The position numbers and the translations under genes are program-made. From an uncultured Bacteroidota bacterium (GTDB lineage: Bacteria; Bacteroidota; Bacteroidia; Chitinophagales; Chitinophagaceae), in NCBI GenBank assembly GCA_903882805.1, contig CAIRYK010000039.1, forward strand, positions 1-52,179: a DNA stretch of 52,179 nucleotides, written 5' to 3'. Below, piece by piece: positions 25,501 through 32,477 of the stretch. Under the pieces are notes generated by a model, which was given only the letters and a program-made list of their open reading frames with translations, made no database searches and was not told where the DNA came from. Position 1 is the first letter of the stretch. Every line of letters starts with the position of its first letter.

Positions 25501-26965
25501 GCTAATGACAATTAATAGTCTGCCATTTGCAGGTACTATCGCAGGGCCCACAAGCGTTTGCGAAGCGGCAACAATCACGCTGACCGATGCTGCTCCGGGT
25601 GGCGTATGGACTATCAGCAATCCAGCTGCAACCATTACGAGCGGCGGTATAGTAACAGGCGTATATGCAGGTTTAGATACAGTGTCCTACATAGTTACCA
25701 ATGTATGCGGAACCGCTGCTGCTACTTCAGTAATTACAATAAATCCATTGCCTAACGCAGGTTCAATATCAGGCCTGTCTAATGTATGCGAAGGCGCTAC
25801 AATTACCCTTACCGATCTTGTTCCGGGTGGATTGTGGAGTTCTGGCAGCACAAATGCTACAATCTCGTCATTAGGGCTCGTTACCGGCATTACTGCAGGT
25901 ACAGCTACTATTTCCTATTCAGTGACCAATGTGTGCGGTACTGCTTGGGTATCTACTGTAATAACAGTTGATCCATTGCCTAATGCAGGCGTTATCACTG
26001 GCGCAACCAGCGTTTGCGTGGGCGTTACTACTACGCTTGCTGACGCATCTGTAGGTGGAGTATGGAGTAGCAGAACAGGCAACACAAGCATATCTACTTC
26101 GGGCGTTGTTACCGGCCTTCTTGCAGGCGCTGATACTATAGTTTATACAGTAACTAATATTTGCGGAACTGCATTTACCACACAACCGCTTACTATAAAC
26201 CAACTGCCTAACCCCGGCGTAATTACTGGTCCTTCTGGAGTTTGTGCAGGTTCTACTATTACTCTGGTAGACACTACCGCGGGCGGCGTATGGAGCATGA
26301 GCAATCCAAGAGCACGCATCACCACCGCAGGCGTAGTTACAGGTCTTAGCGCAGGCGTAGACACAGCGTTGTACACACTTACTAATATGTGCGGTTCTAT
26401 ATCTGCAAGTAAAGTAATAGTCATCAGCCCAATACCTAATCCGGGTACTATTACAGGCGGCAATACTGTTTGCGAAGGCGGAACGCTTTTGTTATCAGAT
26501 GGCGCCGCGGGCGGTACATGGAGCAGCAGCAACACATCTGTGGCTACAGTAAACAGCTTAGGCGTAGTAACTGCGGTTGCTCCCGGTTTGGTTAACATTG
26601 CCTATACCGTTACCAACGGTTGCGGTAGCAGAGCGGCTAATCAATCGGTTTCAGTATTGTCTACCGTTGATTGCAATACTGTAAGCGTAAATACTGTTGG
26701 CGGAACAACAGATGTTAGGGTATTCCCTAACCCTAACCGTGGCGACTTCACCATAAAAGGCGAAATAGCTACTACTAACGATGATGCTACCATAGAGGTA
26801 ACTAACATGGTTGGTCAAGTAATCTATACTTTAAAAGCAAATATTGTGAATGGCGCTATCGATCAACATATTCAACTGAATGGATCGTTTGCAAACGGAA
26901 TGTACTTGCTCACAATCCGCACTGCAACAGAAAAAGCAACCTACCATTTTGTTATGGAAAAATAA
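19592..26965 (+). CDS. Giant secreted Ig-like repeat protein with T9SS sorting domain
   Basis: The 2457-residue product has a signal peptide (cleavage near DTNAQS, residue about 26), a glycine-rich head (about 28-265), 28 Ig-like repeats of about 75 residues (266-2357) and a T9SS type A sorting domain (about 2374-2457; VRVFPNPNRGDFTI to a terminal Lys). The head starts FSYTGAMESYTVPAGV and runs into low-complexity Gly-rich sequence, as in the glycine-rich domain of ALK-type receptors and many Bacteroidetes surface proteins. Each repeat resembles BIG_2-type domains: one Cys near the start, a Trp in GGxWxSSN, VATI/VTGV, then GTxxITYT and a second Cys, so each may hold one disulfide. It is probably a cell-surface stalk or adhesin. 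No ligand is predictable. Confidence 0.93.
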   Translation: MHKILRWLTAVVVSFAIFSSSDTNAQSTTFSYTGAMESYTVPAGVTKIAVDAQGAKGGDNLSFTSVGGNGARVVCVLTVTPGQVLDIYVGGRGNAGGFGPVMGGYNGGGNSIFGYGGSGGGASDVRTTGGTLANRLIVAGGGAGAGLNCDLGGENGGQGGGLTGGNGQDCGSYSANACGSGGTASSGGAGATDGGTDGVLGIGGDGFGIGAGGGGAGGGGYYGGGGGYLGSGGGGSSFTDPTDASGVTHTSGYNSGDGVVIICAYPDAGTITGTTTICEAATSTLTNTAIGGDWTSSNTAVATIDISTGIVTGVAAGTSIITYSITNTCGTSITTETVTINPLPVSGTLSGTTTVCTGNTVALSSTVSGGAWSSSDIALATVGSLTGVVTGVAAGTTEITYTVTNSCGSAITTTVVTVNESPAAISGVSESCEATYITYSDATTGGTWSSSNALMANIDGSGNIIVGSIGAGTVTITYTSSGCIATKVLTVNPLPSGFGGALFACVGTTVTVTNASPAGYWSGSDDLIATVGSTTGNVTGVAAGTFILTYTLPTGCMRFGPFNVNDLGTISGTTEICETTTTTLSVTSTGGAWSSSNTIVATVGTGSGLLTGVTAGTVIISYTTGCGSAVTTVTVNPAPNAGTILGANSLCAGNTITLTDAAPGGDWTSSNSAIATVGSASGIVSGVAAGTSIISYTVTNSCGTVSAVHTVTVNLVPTVITGSGAICSGLNTTLSSFPGGGNWTSSNTGVATIVAGTGFLTAVAAGTTTITYSLGSGCRQTTVETVNQSAAAIGGATSVCVGFTANVTNVTPGGTWVSGNTGVGTVGSLTGTVTGVAAGTTIITYVMPGGCNATRTFSVNINPTAIAGPTSVCQGFTVTLTSTPIGGNWTSSNTAVATIGALIGNMSGVSAGTTTITYTTTAGCTTTSVRTVNVTPAAIVSPNSVCTGFTISATDVTPGGTWTSTNTAVATIGSLSGTISGVSAGTTVISYIMPTGCNAIKTVSVNTTPTIGGSNAVCVGFSTTLTSAPGGGNWTSTTPGVATIGGFSGIMNGVAVGTTTITYTLITGCFATSVKTVNLTPAAIGGAGSVCIGAGTTLTDATGGGNWTSSNTAVATIGFVSGTVASVSVGTTTITYTVGSGCFATRVFTVNPLPAAITGTTGVCVGASATLNDASGGGVWTSSNPAVATIGAGTGIVNGLVPGTTTITYTLPTSCIALTTVTVNANPAAITPVGAVNICEGSSATLSDVSAGVWSSANTAIATVSGGGVVTGVLAGVVNISYTNVAGCFAIKSVNINTQPGAVSPATTTVCTGLTVPFTNPTAGGAWTSSNALVATIGGLSGIATGVTVGTTTMTYSIGSCYSTGNLTVLLSPNAGVITGPTVGCVGSSVTLTDAAPGGVWSSSDIAVAVVGSTGVVFCAATGTATISYSVTNSCGTATATSPISLFIPPTTGVISGTSLLCAGTFATLTSTVGGGVWSVTNSNATISGGGILTGVTPGLDTVLYTVTNGCGSLSTSHPVTIGAYLSVGAISGPTSLCQGTSITLTDTSTTGAWSASDTIVSVVGGVVTGLHPGPVTIYYIVTAYCGSAIASYPIVVDGLPDTGVIVGRSAICAGFTDTYTNSAPGGVWSAINANATITSGGVLTAVTPGVDTIFYTVSNSCGTFASSKVVTVGPSLSAGTISGPAYVCIGAPVYVTNPVLGGTWSASNGNATVIGGRVTGITTGVDTIYYTVTSSCGSAVTSKTITVNEIPTAGIIVGPGSICTGSSTLYTNVVTGGVWTMSNPRAYVTGGLVTPVSVGLDTIIYRVTNICGSSATSLPVTINAAPIAGSITGPTAVCVGSTITVTDPAPGGVWSASNTNATVTGGVVTGVTAGPVVISYTVTNTCGSVSALLAITVNPLPDAGAITGATSVCVAATTTLSNTAVGGVWSLSNTNATITPTGDVTGVTGGTDVVSYTVTNSCGVATTTMLMTINSLPFAGTIAGPTSVCEAATITLTDAAPGGVWTISNPAATITSGGIVTGVYAGLDTVSYIVTNVCGTAAATSVITINPLPNAGSISGLSNVCEGATITLTDLVPGGLWSSGSTNATISSLGLVTGITAGTATISYSVTNVCGTAWVSTVITVDPLPNAGVITGATSVCVGVTTTLADASVGGVWSSRTGNTSISTSGVVTGLLAGADTIVYTVTNICGTAFTTQPLTINQLPNPGVITGPSGVCAGSTITLVDTTAGGVWSMSNPRARITTAGVVTGLSAGVDTALYTLTNMCGSISASKVIVISPIPNPGTITGGNTVCEGGTLLLSDGAAGGTWSSSNTSVATVNSLGVVTAVAPGLVNIAYTVTNGCGSRAANQSVSVLSTVDCNTVSVNTVGGTTDVRVFPNPNRGDFTIKGEIATTNDDATIEVTNMVGQVIYTLKANIVNGAIDQHIQLNGSFANGMYLLTIRTATEKATYHFVMEK
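20387..26662 (+). repeat. 28 tandem Ig-like (BIG_2-type) coding repeats in two classes
   Basis: By reading the protein I count 28 consecutive units. Two classes can be told apart by the last strand: a TNSCG form of about 75-78 residues (units 1-2, 6 and 16-28) and a shorter form ending in a lone GC or SC of about 72 residues (units 3-4 and 7-15, the latter at 21740-23707). Unit 5 is intermediate. Within units 17-28 the GxxTxxN strand differs (NATI, NATV) from the VATI of units 1-16. The pattern suggests growth by duplication of blocks. Confidence 0.85.
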
Positions 26966-26983
26966 TAGGTCTGGAATTTAATG

Positions 26984-27022
26984 CAATAGAAAGGGTCGGC
27001 GATGTGTCGACCCTTTCTATTG
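26984..27022. terminator. Terminator after the giant repeat gene
   Basis: A perfect 15-base inverted repeat, 26984-26998 with 27008-27022, encloses a nine-base loop. The A-rich left foot and T-rich right foot (TTTCTATTG) suit an intrinsic terminator in either direction. Confidence 0.7.
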
Positions 27023-27243
27023 TTAGCAAAAGGGTGGGATATACAGCATGGAGATGTAATAAGGAAGCTATAAGTTTAAACATGATTTCTATTTTGCTTA
27101 GAAATTTGACAAACTAATAGTAGATGTTTGTATTTTATTTGTTGAAGATGCTTTGCGCACTAGATTCGTAAAATCACTACTTTCCTATGAAAGTAAAAAC
27201 TGTGTCTTATCCGCTGAAATATACCGAACGAGATGTAATAAAC
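27023..27243. other. Intergenic stretch between two terminators
   Basis: Together with its flanking hairpins this makes a 338-base gap. I see only a 23-codon frame at 27187-27258 that runs into the next hairpin, and no RNA gene or repeat. Confidence 0.4.
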
Positions 27244-27286
27244 GATAGCGGGCGGTAAGGGATTTTGCTCCCTACCGCCCGCTATC
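27244..27286 (-). terminator. Terminator of the dipeptidase gene
   Basis: GATAGCGGGCGGTA-AGGGA (27244-27262) pairs with 27269-27286 over 18 bases with one bulged A; the loop is TTTTGC. It lies 17 bases past the stop of the minus-strand dipeptidase gene and is very GC-rich for this window. Confidence 0.75.
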
Positions 27287-27303
27287 ATTTATTGGCGTTC
27301 TAA

Positions 27304-28677
27304 TTATTTACCGAAGCTTTCAGCAAAGTATTTATGAAAGTAGGGTAGGGTTTCTATACCCTTGTAAAAGTTGAATACGTCATACTTTTCATCGGGAGAG
27401 TGAATGTTGTCGTTATCAAGACCGAAGCCAAGCAATACTGTCTTTAAGCCGAGCGTTTTCTCAAACAAAGCTACAATTGGTATACTGCCGCCGCCTCTTG
27501 TAGGTATAGGTTCTTTACCAAATGTGGTAACGATAGCCTTAGCTGCCGCTTTATATGCCGGCGAATCGGTAGGTGTTACCACTGCCTCGCCGCCGTGATG
27601 CGCTGTAACTTTTACCTTTACATAGCTTGGCGCTATTTTCTCAAAATGCGCTTTAAACAGATCAGATATTTCGTCTGAACTTTGGTTAGGAACAAGACGC
27701 ATAGAGATTTTAGCATTTGCCTTTGAAGGCAATACTGTCTTAGCGCCTTCGCCTATATAGCCGCCCCAAATACCGTTTACCTCAAGCGTTGGGCGAATAC
27801 CCGTGCGCTCCAGCGAAGTATAGCCTTTCTCACCCCACACTTCGTTTACGCCCAGTTCTTTTTTGTATTCTTCCAAATCAAACGGCGCAGAATTAATTGC
27901 GGCGCGCTCTGCAGCGCTTAGTTCATCAACTTTATCGTAAAAACCGGGTATGGTAATGTGGTTGTTTTCATCGTGCAGCGAAGCGATCATCTGGCAAAGT
28001 ATTGTTGCCGGGTTGGCTACTGCGCCGCCATACACACCGCTGTGCAGATCTCTGTTTGGTCCGGTAACTTCCACTTCCATGTATGCCAAACCACGCAAAC
28101 CGCTTTCGATAGACGGATGCTCCATACTTATCATCGAGGTATCTGATACCAATACTACATCGGCTTTGAGGCGTTCCTTGTTGTCTTGCAAAAACTTACC
28201 CAGATTGGTAGAGCCCACTTCTTCCTCACCCTCTATCATTACTTTTACATTGCAGGGCATTGAGTTTGTTTTGGCCATTACCTCAAGGGCTTTAATGTGC
28301 ATAAACATCTGGCCTTTGTCGTCGCAGGCGCCGCGAGCGTATATTTTACCATCGCGTATCTGTGGGTCGAACGGACCGCTTGTCCACAGGTTGAGCGGAT
28401 CGGCGGGCTGAACATCATAGTGACCATACACCAACACCGTAGGCAATGATGCGTCCACAATTTTTTCGCCATACACAATCGGGTGCCCCTGAGTAGGGCA
28501 AACCTCTGCAGTATCGCAACCTGCAGCCAGCAGATGCGCCAAAACGGCATCTGCGCAACGGCTCACATCGCCTTTATACTTGCTATCGGCGCTTACAGAT
28601 GGTATGCGCAACAAATCGAGTAACTCACTAAGAAATCTGTCTTTATTTTCTGCTTGATATTCTTTCCAGGCTTGCAT
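27304..28677 (-). CDS. M20-family dipeptidase (CNDP-like)
   Basis: The 457-residue protein is a complete M20 metallopeptidase of the carnosinase/CNDP-type dipeptidase group. Zinc-site motifs: VYGHYDVQP with His86 and Asp88, the bridging aspartate in ARGACDDKG, and the catalytic and metal-binding glutamates in IEGEEEVGS (about 149-157). The lid/dimerisation domain (about 200-360) and the late RGGGSIP and HSPDEKYDV signatures are present. It hydrolyses dipeptides in the cytoplasm; no signal peptide is seen. It is monocistronic, with its own terminator, and is not obviously linked to the T9SS genes on either side. Confidence 0.95.
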   Translation of the reverse strand: MQAWKEYQAENKDRFLSELLDLLRIPSVSADSKYKGDVSRCADAVLAHLLAAGCDTAEVCPTQGHPIVYGEKIVDASLPTVLVYGHYDVQPADPLNLWTSGPFDPQIRDGKIYARGACDDKGQMFMHIKALEVMAKTNSMPCNVKVMIEGEEEVGSTNLGKFLQDNKERLKADVVLVSDTSMISMEHPSIESGLRGLAYMEVEVTGPNRDLHSGVYGGAVANPATILCQMIASLHDENNHITIPGFYDKVDELSAAERAAINSAPFDLEEYKKELGVNEVWGEKGYTSLERTGIRPTLEVNGIWGGYIGEGAKTVLPSKANAKISMRLVPNQSSDEISDLFKAHFEKIAPSYVKVKVTAHHGGEAVVTPTDSPAYKAAAKAIVTTFGKEPIPTRGGGSIPIVALFEKTLGLKTVLLGFGLDNDNIHSPDEKYDVFNFYKGIETLPYFHKYFAESFGK

Positions 28678-28770
28678 GATTTAAGCTGTTTTTTAGACCG
28701 TAAAAGTAATTGAAATGTAGCAACAAGGGTTTGGGAATTTTAGACTGTAGACAACAAAGTAAGTATAGTT

Positions 28771-31700
28771 TTACTCTACAACGACCTTTCTTACAAACTT
28801 ATTCCTCGGGCTTTCGGCATACAATATATACACACCCTTGGCTAGGTTTAGGGTAAATTGTTCTTTTTTGTTGGTGGTGGTTTGGTAAGAAGCAATCCTT
28901 TCTCCAACGACATTGTATATGGCTATTACTACTTGTTCATCCTTATCCGAGGTAAACAGTAGTTCGAAAACGCCTTTGTTGGGGTTGGGGTTTAGGTACA
29001 GTCCCGGTGGTAACCGCAATACAGGGGTGGGGTGGCAAATTGTTTCTGATACAACAACCACTGTTTTGTTGGCAATTTCCAGTCCACAATAATTGGGAAT
29101 AGTGTAGGCAATATTGCCCGCACCGGGTTGCAGCGCTACTATTTTACCAAAGCTATCTACCCATAAATTACTACCAGCGCTTTGCCAATAACCACCGGGC
29201 AAGCTGCCTGTAAATAACGTAGTGTCGCCCACGCATAGGGTGTCTACACCCGTTATGGTTACTAACTCGGGCGATGGCATTGCGGTAGCTTTTTTATTTA
29301 CTGATCGGGTCAAATACTTATTCGAGCAGGTATAGTCTACGGTATCATTACCATTTCTCAGTCCCGTAGTTATTCCTCCTGTTACCGCGACCTTGTCTTG
29401 CCGTTTGCTCCAGGTACCGTTAAAGGGTCCTTCTGTTTGCACCAAAGTAACATTTGCGCCCTTGCATACAGTATCTGGACCGGCAAGAGGTCCAATACCC
29501 ACCTTTTTATAACTGTATTCGGTCATCACCACCGGATTGTCATCGAAGTAAATACCGGCGCGATTGTTGATTACCGTACCGTCGATTACGGTTGGTTTCG
29601 ATTGAATTTTGAAGGTAAACATACCATCGGCAAAGCCATGGTGTGAGCTATCCGGCAACATAATATTCGGAAAGTCGAATTTAGCAATTTGATAATCGCC
29701 TGCTTTCTGTATGCCCACCATCATAACCGCTGATGCCGACACTACCCTGAATGTTTCTATATCGAGTTGCGGGGGCAGCGTATCTAAAACATAAATATTG
29801 TGTGCTGTATCGTTACCGGTATTTTCAAAGTGTATGGTATAGGTTAGCTCATCGCCGGGTAGAATGTTGCCAAATGGACTAACTTCTTTGTAATTAGGGT
29901 CGTACGATGACCTTATAGTGTCTATGCGTACTATTCTATTGTTCAATGTATCTAAATCGCCTAAAAAGGGCATTACACTACAACTGGACAATACTGTATC
30001 CCCAATGGTAAGCAAAGGACCAGGAACACGTAATAATATTTTAATTAAAGTGGTAGGCGTACTATCAGTAAGATTAGGCAATAACCAAGTTACGGTATTT
30101 CCAGAAATGGAGGTACGCCATGGAGAAGAAGAACTAAATGTATACTTAGGGTTAAATTTGTAGGTAACAGTTGCGTCTTGACGATTGCAACTGTTGTTAT
30201 TAATAGCTAAAGTTACATATGCAAATGATATTGTATTACAAGCTGTACTTCTAATTGATAAATCAAAATCAGGTGAAGAACTACATGATAATCCGAAGTA
30301 TTTCACTGGATTTGGATAAGCACCGGACAAAATAGTGTCGGAAATATAACCGGTAGTTGGGCAACTAACATTTAGCCCACCGGAGTAGGAAATAGGTACG
30401 AAAGTATATACTGAACCAATAGTAGCCCCTCTGACACTGTAAAAGAAACCGGAGGTGCACGAAACTGTATCCATACGAATACCATTTGAATCTACAGCAA
30501 CCGTAAATGCTGATTCATTATAATAATCGCCTGAATCGAAAACACAGTTGCTGTTATTATCGAAATAGAATTTTACGGGCAGCGACTTACAAGAAACATG
30601 ATTATAAGTGAAAACAACAGAATCATGAATTCCTATACTATCGTATAGGATATGTTTAATAGTATATGTACCGGAAGAAGCATAATTGTGGCAATTAGTT
30701 CCTCGTCCAGGAATTGAACTAATTATTAGCGTAGTGTCGCTAAACGTACCATCTCCAAAATAGGTACGCAACCGCAATGGTTGTTCGCCACAACTTGTTA
30801 TTTTAAAAAACACCCTATTGCAGTCACTGTCGCTAATGCTTTCTGTGTGCGATGTAATGTTGTATTTAAATACATTTACCATATTAGTATAACTAACCGC
30901 GCCACTGTAGGTACAATATACCTTACATCTAAAAAAAGTTCTACTATAGACCGAATTATTAAACCTAACATCAGTGTCGTTTTTATACAAAAGATCTTCC
31001 CAAACTATAGTATCTAATGATTTTTGCCATTGGTATTTAATGCCACAACCACTTGATGCCCCTCTTGTAGATAAAAAATGCGTTGATGAATTACAGTGTT
31101 TCAAAGCGGTAGCAATACCTGCATTGGGTGTACCTATACCTCCGCAACTTACGCCTGTAACCTTGACGGTGGTAGTCGTCATTGCAGTTCCGCAACTATT
31201 AGTTACTGAGTAGGTGATTGTTGTAACGCCACCTCCTAAGCCGGTAGCTAAACCTGTTGTGGCATTTATTGATATGGCAGTTGGATTACTCGAACTCCAT
31301 ACTCCACCAGTTATCCCACCAGTATCGGTAAAAGTTGAAGATACTCCAATACATAAAAGCGTATCTCCAAAAATATTGCCGGCAAAAGGTGGCAAACAGG
31401 TATATTCTGTAATAGTTAAACTACCATCGGAATTGCAATTTTCCCCGGAAATGTAAATAGGGGAAAGACCTATTGTTGACGAAATATAGGAGGATCCACC
31501 ACCTCCCCCGCCTAAACCACTACCACCACCGCCACCATAATAACCGCCGCCACCTCCCCCGCTGCTAAATATACCTTCGCCACCAGAAAACAGTGAGCCA
31601 GATTCAGCAATACCCCAAAGAGTCGCACCTGCTCCTCCACTACTTTGAGTTCCACCTAAACCTGAACCTGTATTAACAAGATTATCCTCCACAGCGGCTA

Positions 31701-32202
31701 ACCCAACCAATCCCCCACCGGCCCCTCCCGTATACTTTATGTTTCCATATATTCCGCCGCCACCACCACCTGCAGCTATTATCACCCTATTAACAGCAGT
31801 AGTTCCACCAATTCTAATATCAGTTCCACCACCACCGCTACCTGCCTGGCCAAATGGACTTACAACACCACTTAAGCCTCCTCCGTTATAACCGCCATTA
31901 TGTAAGCGAGTACTTGAATTCAGTCCCTTTCCCCCAATGTATATATTTAGTATTTCTCCGGGAGTAACAACAAGAACGGACTTAGTTCTGCCTCCACAGC
32001 CGCCAACACTGGCAAATGCAGGAAACAAATCATCAATCCCACCCGAAGCGCCCTTAGCATCAACAGCTAAATAATGTATTCCTGCAGGTACGGTATAGGT
32101 TTGCGACGCCCCGGTATAGCTAAATGTGCGGGTTTGAGCAACGGCGTCAATAATTCCAAAACCCAACAGCACGATAATAAAAAGAAGTGATTTTGTTTTC
32201 AC
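28771..32202 (-). CDS. Secreted mosaic protein with glycine-rich head and T9SS sorting domain
   Basis: The 1143-residue product starts with a signal peptide (cleavage near DAVAQ, residue about 23) and a glycine-rich head (FSYTGASQTYTVPAGI onward, to about 268) closely resembling that of the giant repeat protein. Next come one BIG_2-like domain (about 272-350), a Cys-rich Ig-like part (about 352-445) and a PKD-like stretch (FGDGTFSDTT and SSGTYTIKHI). Further on lies a conserved domain with DPNYKEVSPFGNILPGDEL and IHFENTGNDTAHNIYVLDTL (about 770-900), of the DUF11-like or DUF7619-like type. Two more Ig-like units with the Cys/Trp pattern and the T9SS tail LYLNPNPNKGVFELLF complete it. It is probably an outer surface or released protein. 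Function unknown. Confidence 0.88.
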   Translation of the reverse strand: MKTKSLLFIIVLLGFGIIDAVAQTRTFSYTGASQTYTVPAGIHYLAVDAKGASGGIDDLFPAFASVGGCGGRTKSVLVVTPGEILNIYIGGKGLNSSTRLHNGGYNGGGLSGVVSPFGQAGSGGGGTDIRIGGTTAVNRVIIAAGGGGGGIYGNIKYTGGAGGGLVGLAAVEDNLVNTGSGLGGTQSSGGAGATLWGIAESGSLFSGGEGIFSSGGGGGGYYGGGGGSGLGGGGGGSSYISSTIGLSPIYISGENCNSDGSLTITEYTCLPPFAGNIFGDTLLCIGVSSTFTDTGGITGGVWSSSNPTAISINATTGLATGLGGGVTTITYSVTNSCGTAMTTTTVKVTGVSCGGIGTPNAGIATALKHCNSSTHFLSTRGASSGCGIKYQWQKSLDTIVWEDLLYKNDTDVRFNNSVYSRTFFRCKVYCTYSGAVSYTNMVNVFKYNITSHTESISDSDCNRVFFKITSCGEQPLRLRTYFGDGTFSDTTLIISSIPGRGTNCHNYASSGTYTIKHILYDSIGIHDSVVFTYNHVSCKSLPVKFYFDNNSNCVFDSGDYYNESAFTVAVDSNGIRMDTVSCTSGFFYSVRGATIGSVYTFVPISYSGGLNVSCPTTGYISDTILSGAYPNPVKYFGLSCSSSPDFDLSIRSTACNTISFAYVTLAINNNSCNRQDATVTYKFNPKYTFSSSSPWRTSISGNTVTWLLPNLTDSTPTTLIKILLRVPGPLLTIGDTVLSSCSVMPFLGDLDTLNNRIVRIDTIRSSYDPNYKEVSPFGNILPGDELTYTIHFENTGNDTAHNIYVLDTLPPQLDIETFRVVSASAVMMVGIQKAGDYQIAKFDFPNIMLPDSSHHGFADGMFTFKIQSKPTVIDGTVINNRAGIYFDDNPVVMTEYSYKKVGIGPLAGPDTVCKGANVTLVQTEGPFNGTWSKRQDKVAVTGGITTGLRNGNDTVDYTCSNKYLTRSVNKKATAMPSPELVTITGVDTLCVGDTTLFTGSLPGGYWQSAGSNLWVDSFGKIVALQPGAGNIAYTIPNYCGLEIANKTVVVVSETICHPTPVLRLPPGLYLNPNPNKGVFELLFTSDKDEQVVIAIYNVVGERIASYQTTTNKKEQFTLNLAKGVYILYAESPRNKFVRKVVVE

Positions 32203-32444
32203 AAGTATAGGTAGTTAGTAAACAATAAATACAATTATAAAAGTAGATAATTGTAGTAGAATGCAATAGACCCAACTCGTAAAAGTTCACTTTTTTTAAT
32301 CAACTATTAATTTTTACCGTGCCCCAAAGCAAACCGACGATTTAGTCGTCTATTACTATGTAATTCACATGTTTATTAACATGGGCATTAGTTTTAGGTT
32401 TAGTATAACACCCCTCTAAACCTATAAATACGGCTTTAAAACGT

Positions 32445-32452
32445 TATATTTG
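32445..32452 (+). promoter_or_regulatory. Probable -7 box of gyrA
   Basis: TATATTTG matches TAnnTTTG and lies 25 bases before the gyrA ATG. A clear TTG at -33 is missing. The 275-base gap upstream shows no other structure. Confidence 0.5.
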
Positions 32453-32477
32453 TGTGTCTTTATTTTAATACCCCATT

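Noticed and set aside
20557-26598. Minus-strand frames of 60-150 codons along the Ig-repeat gene
   Set aside because: They recur with the repeat period, which shows that they are a by-product of the repeated coding sequence.
20387-26662. CRISPR-like periodicity
   Set aside because: The period of about 225 bases is coding and divergent; there are no short identical repeats with unique spacers.
27187-27258. 23-codon frame starting ATGAAAGTAAAA
   Set aside because: It runs into a terminator stem, has no promoter box and no homology that I recognise.
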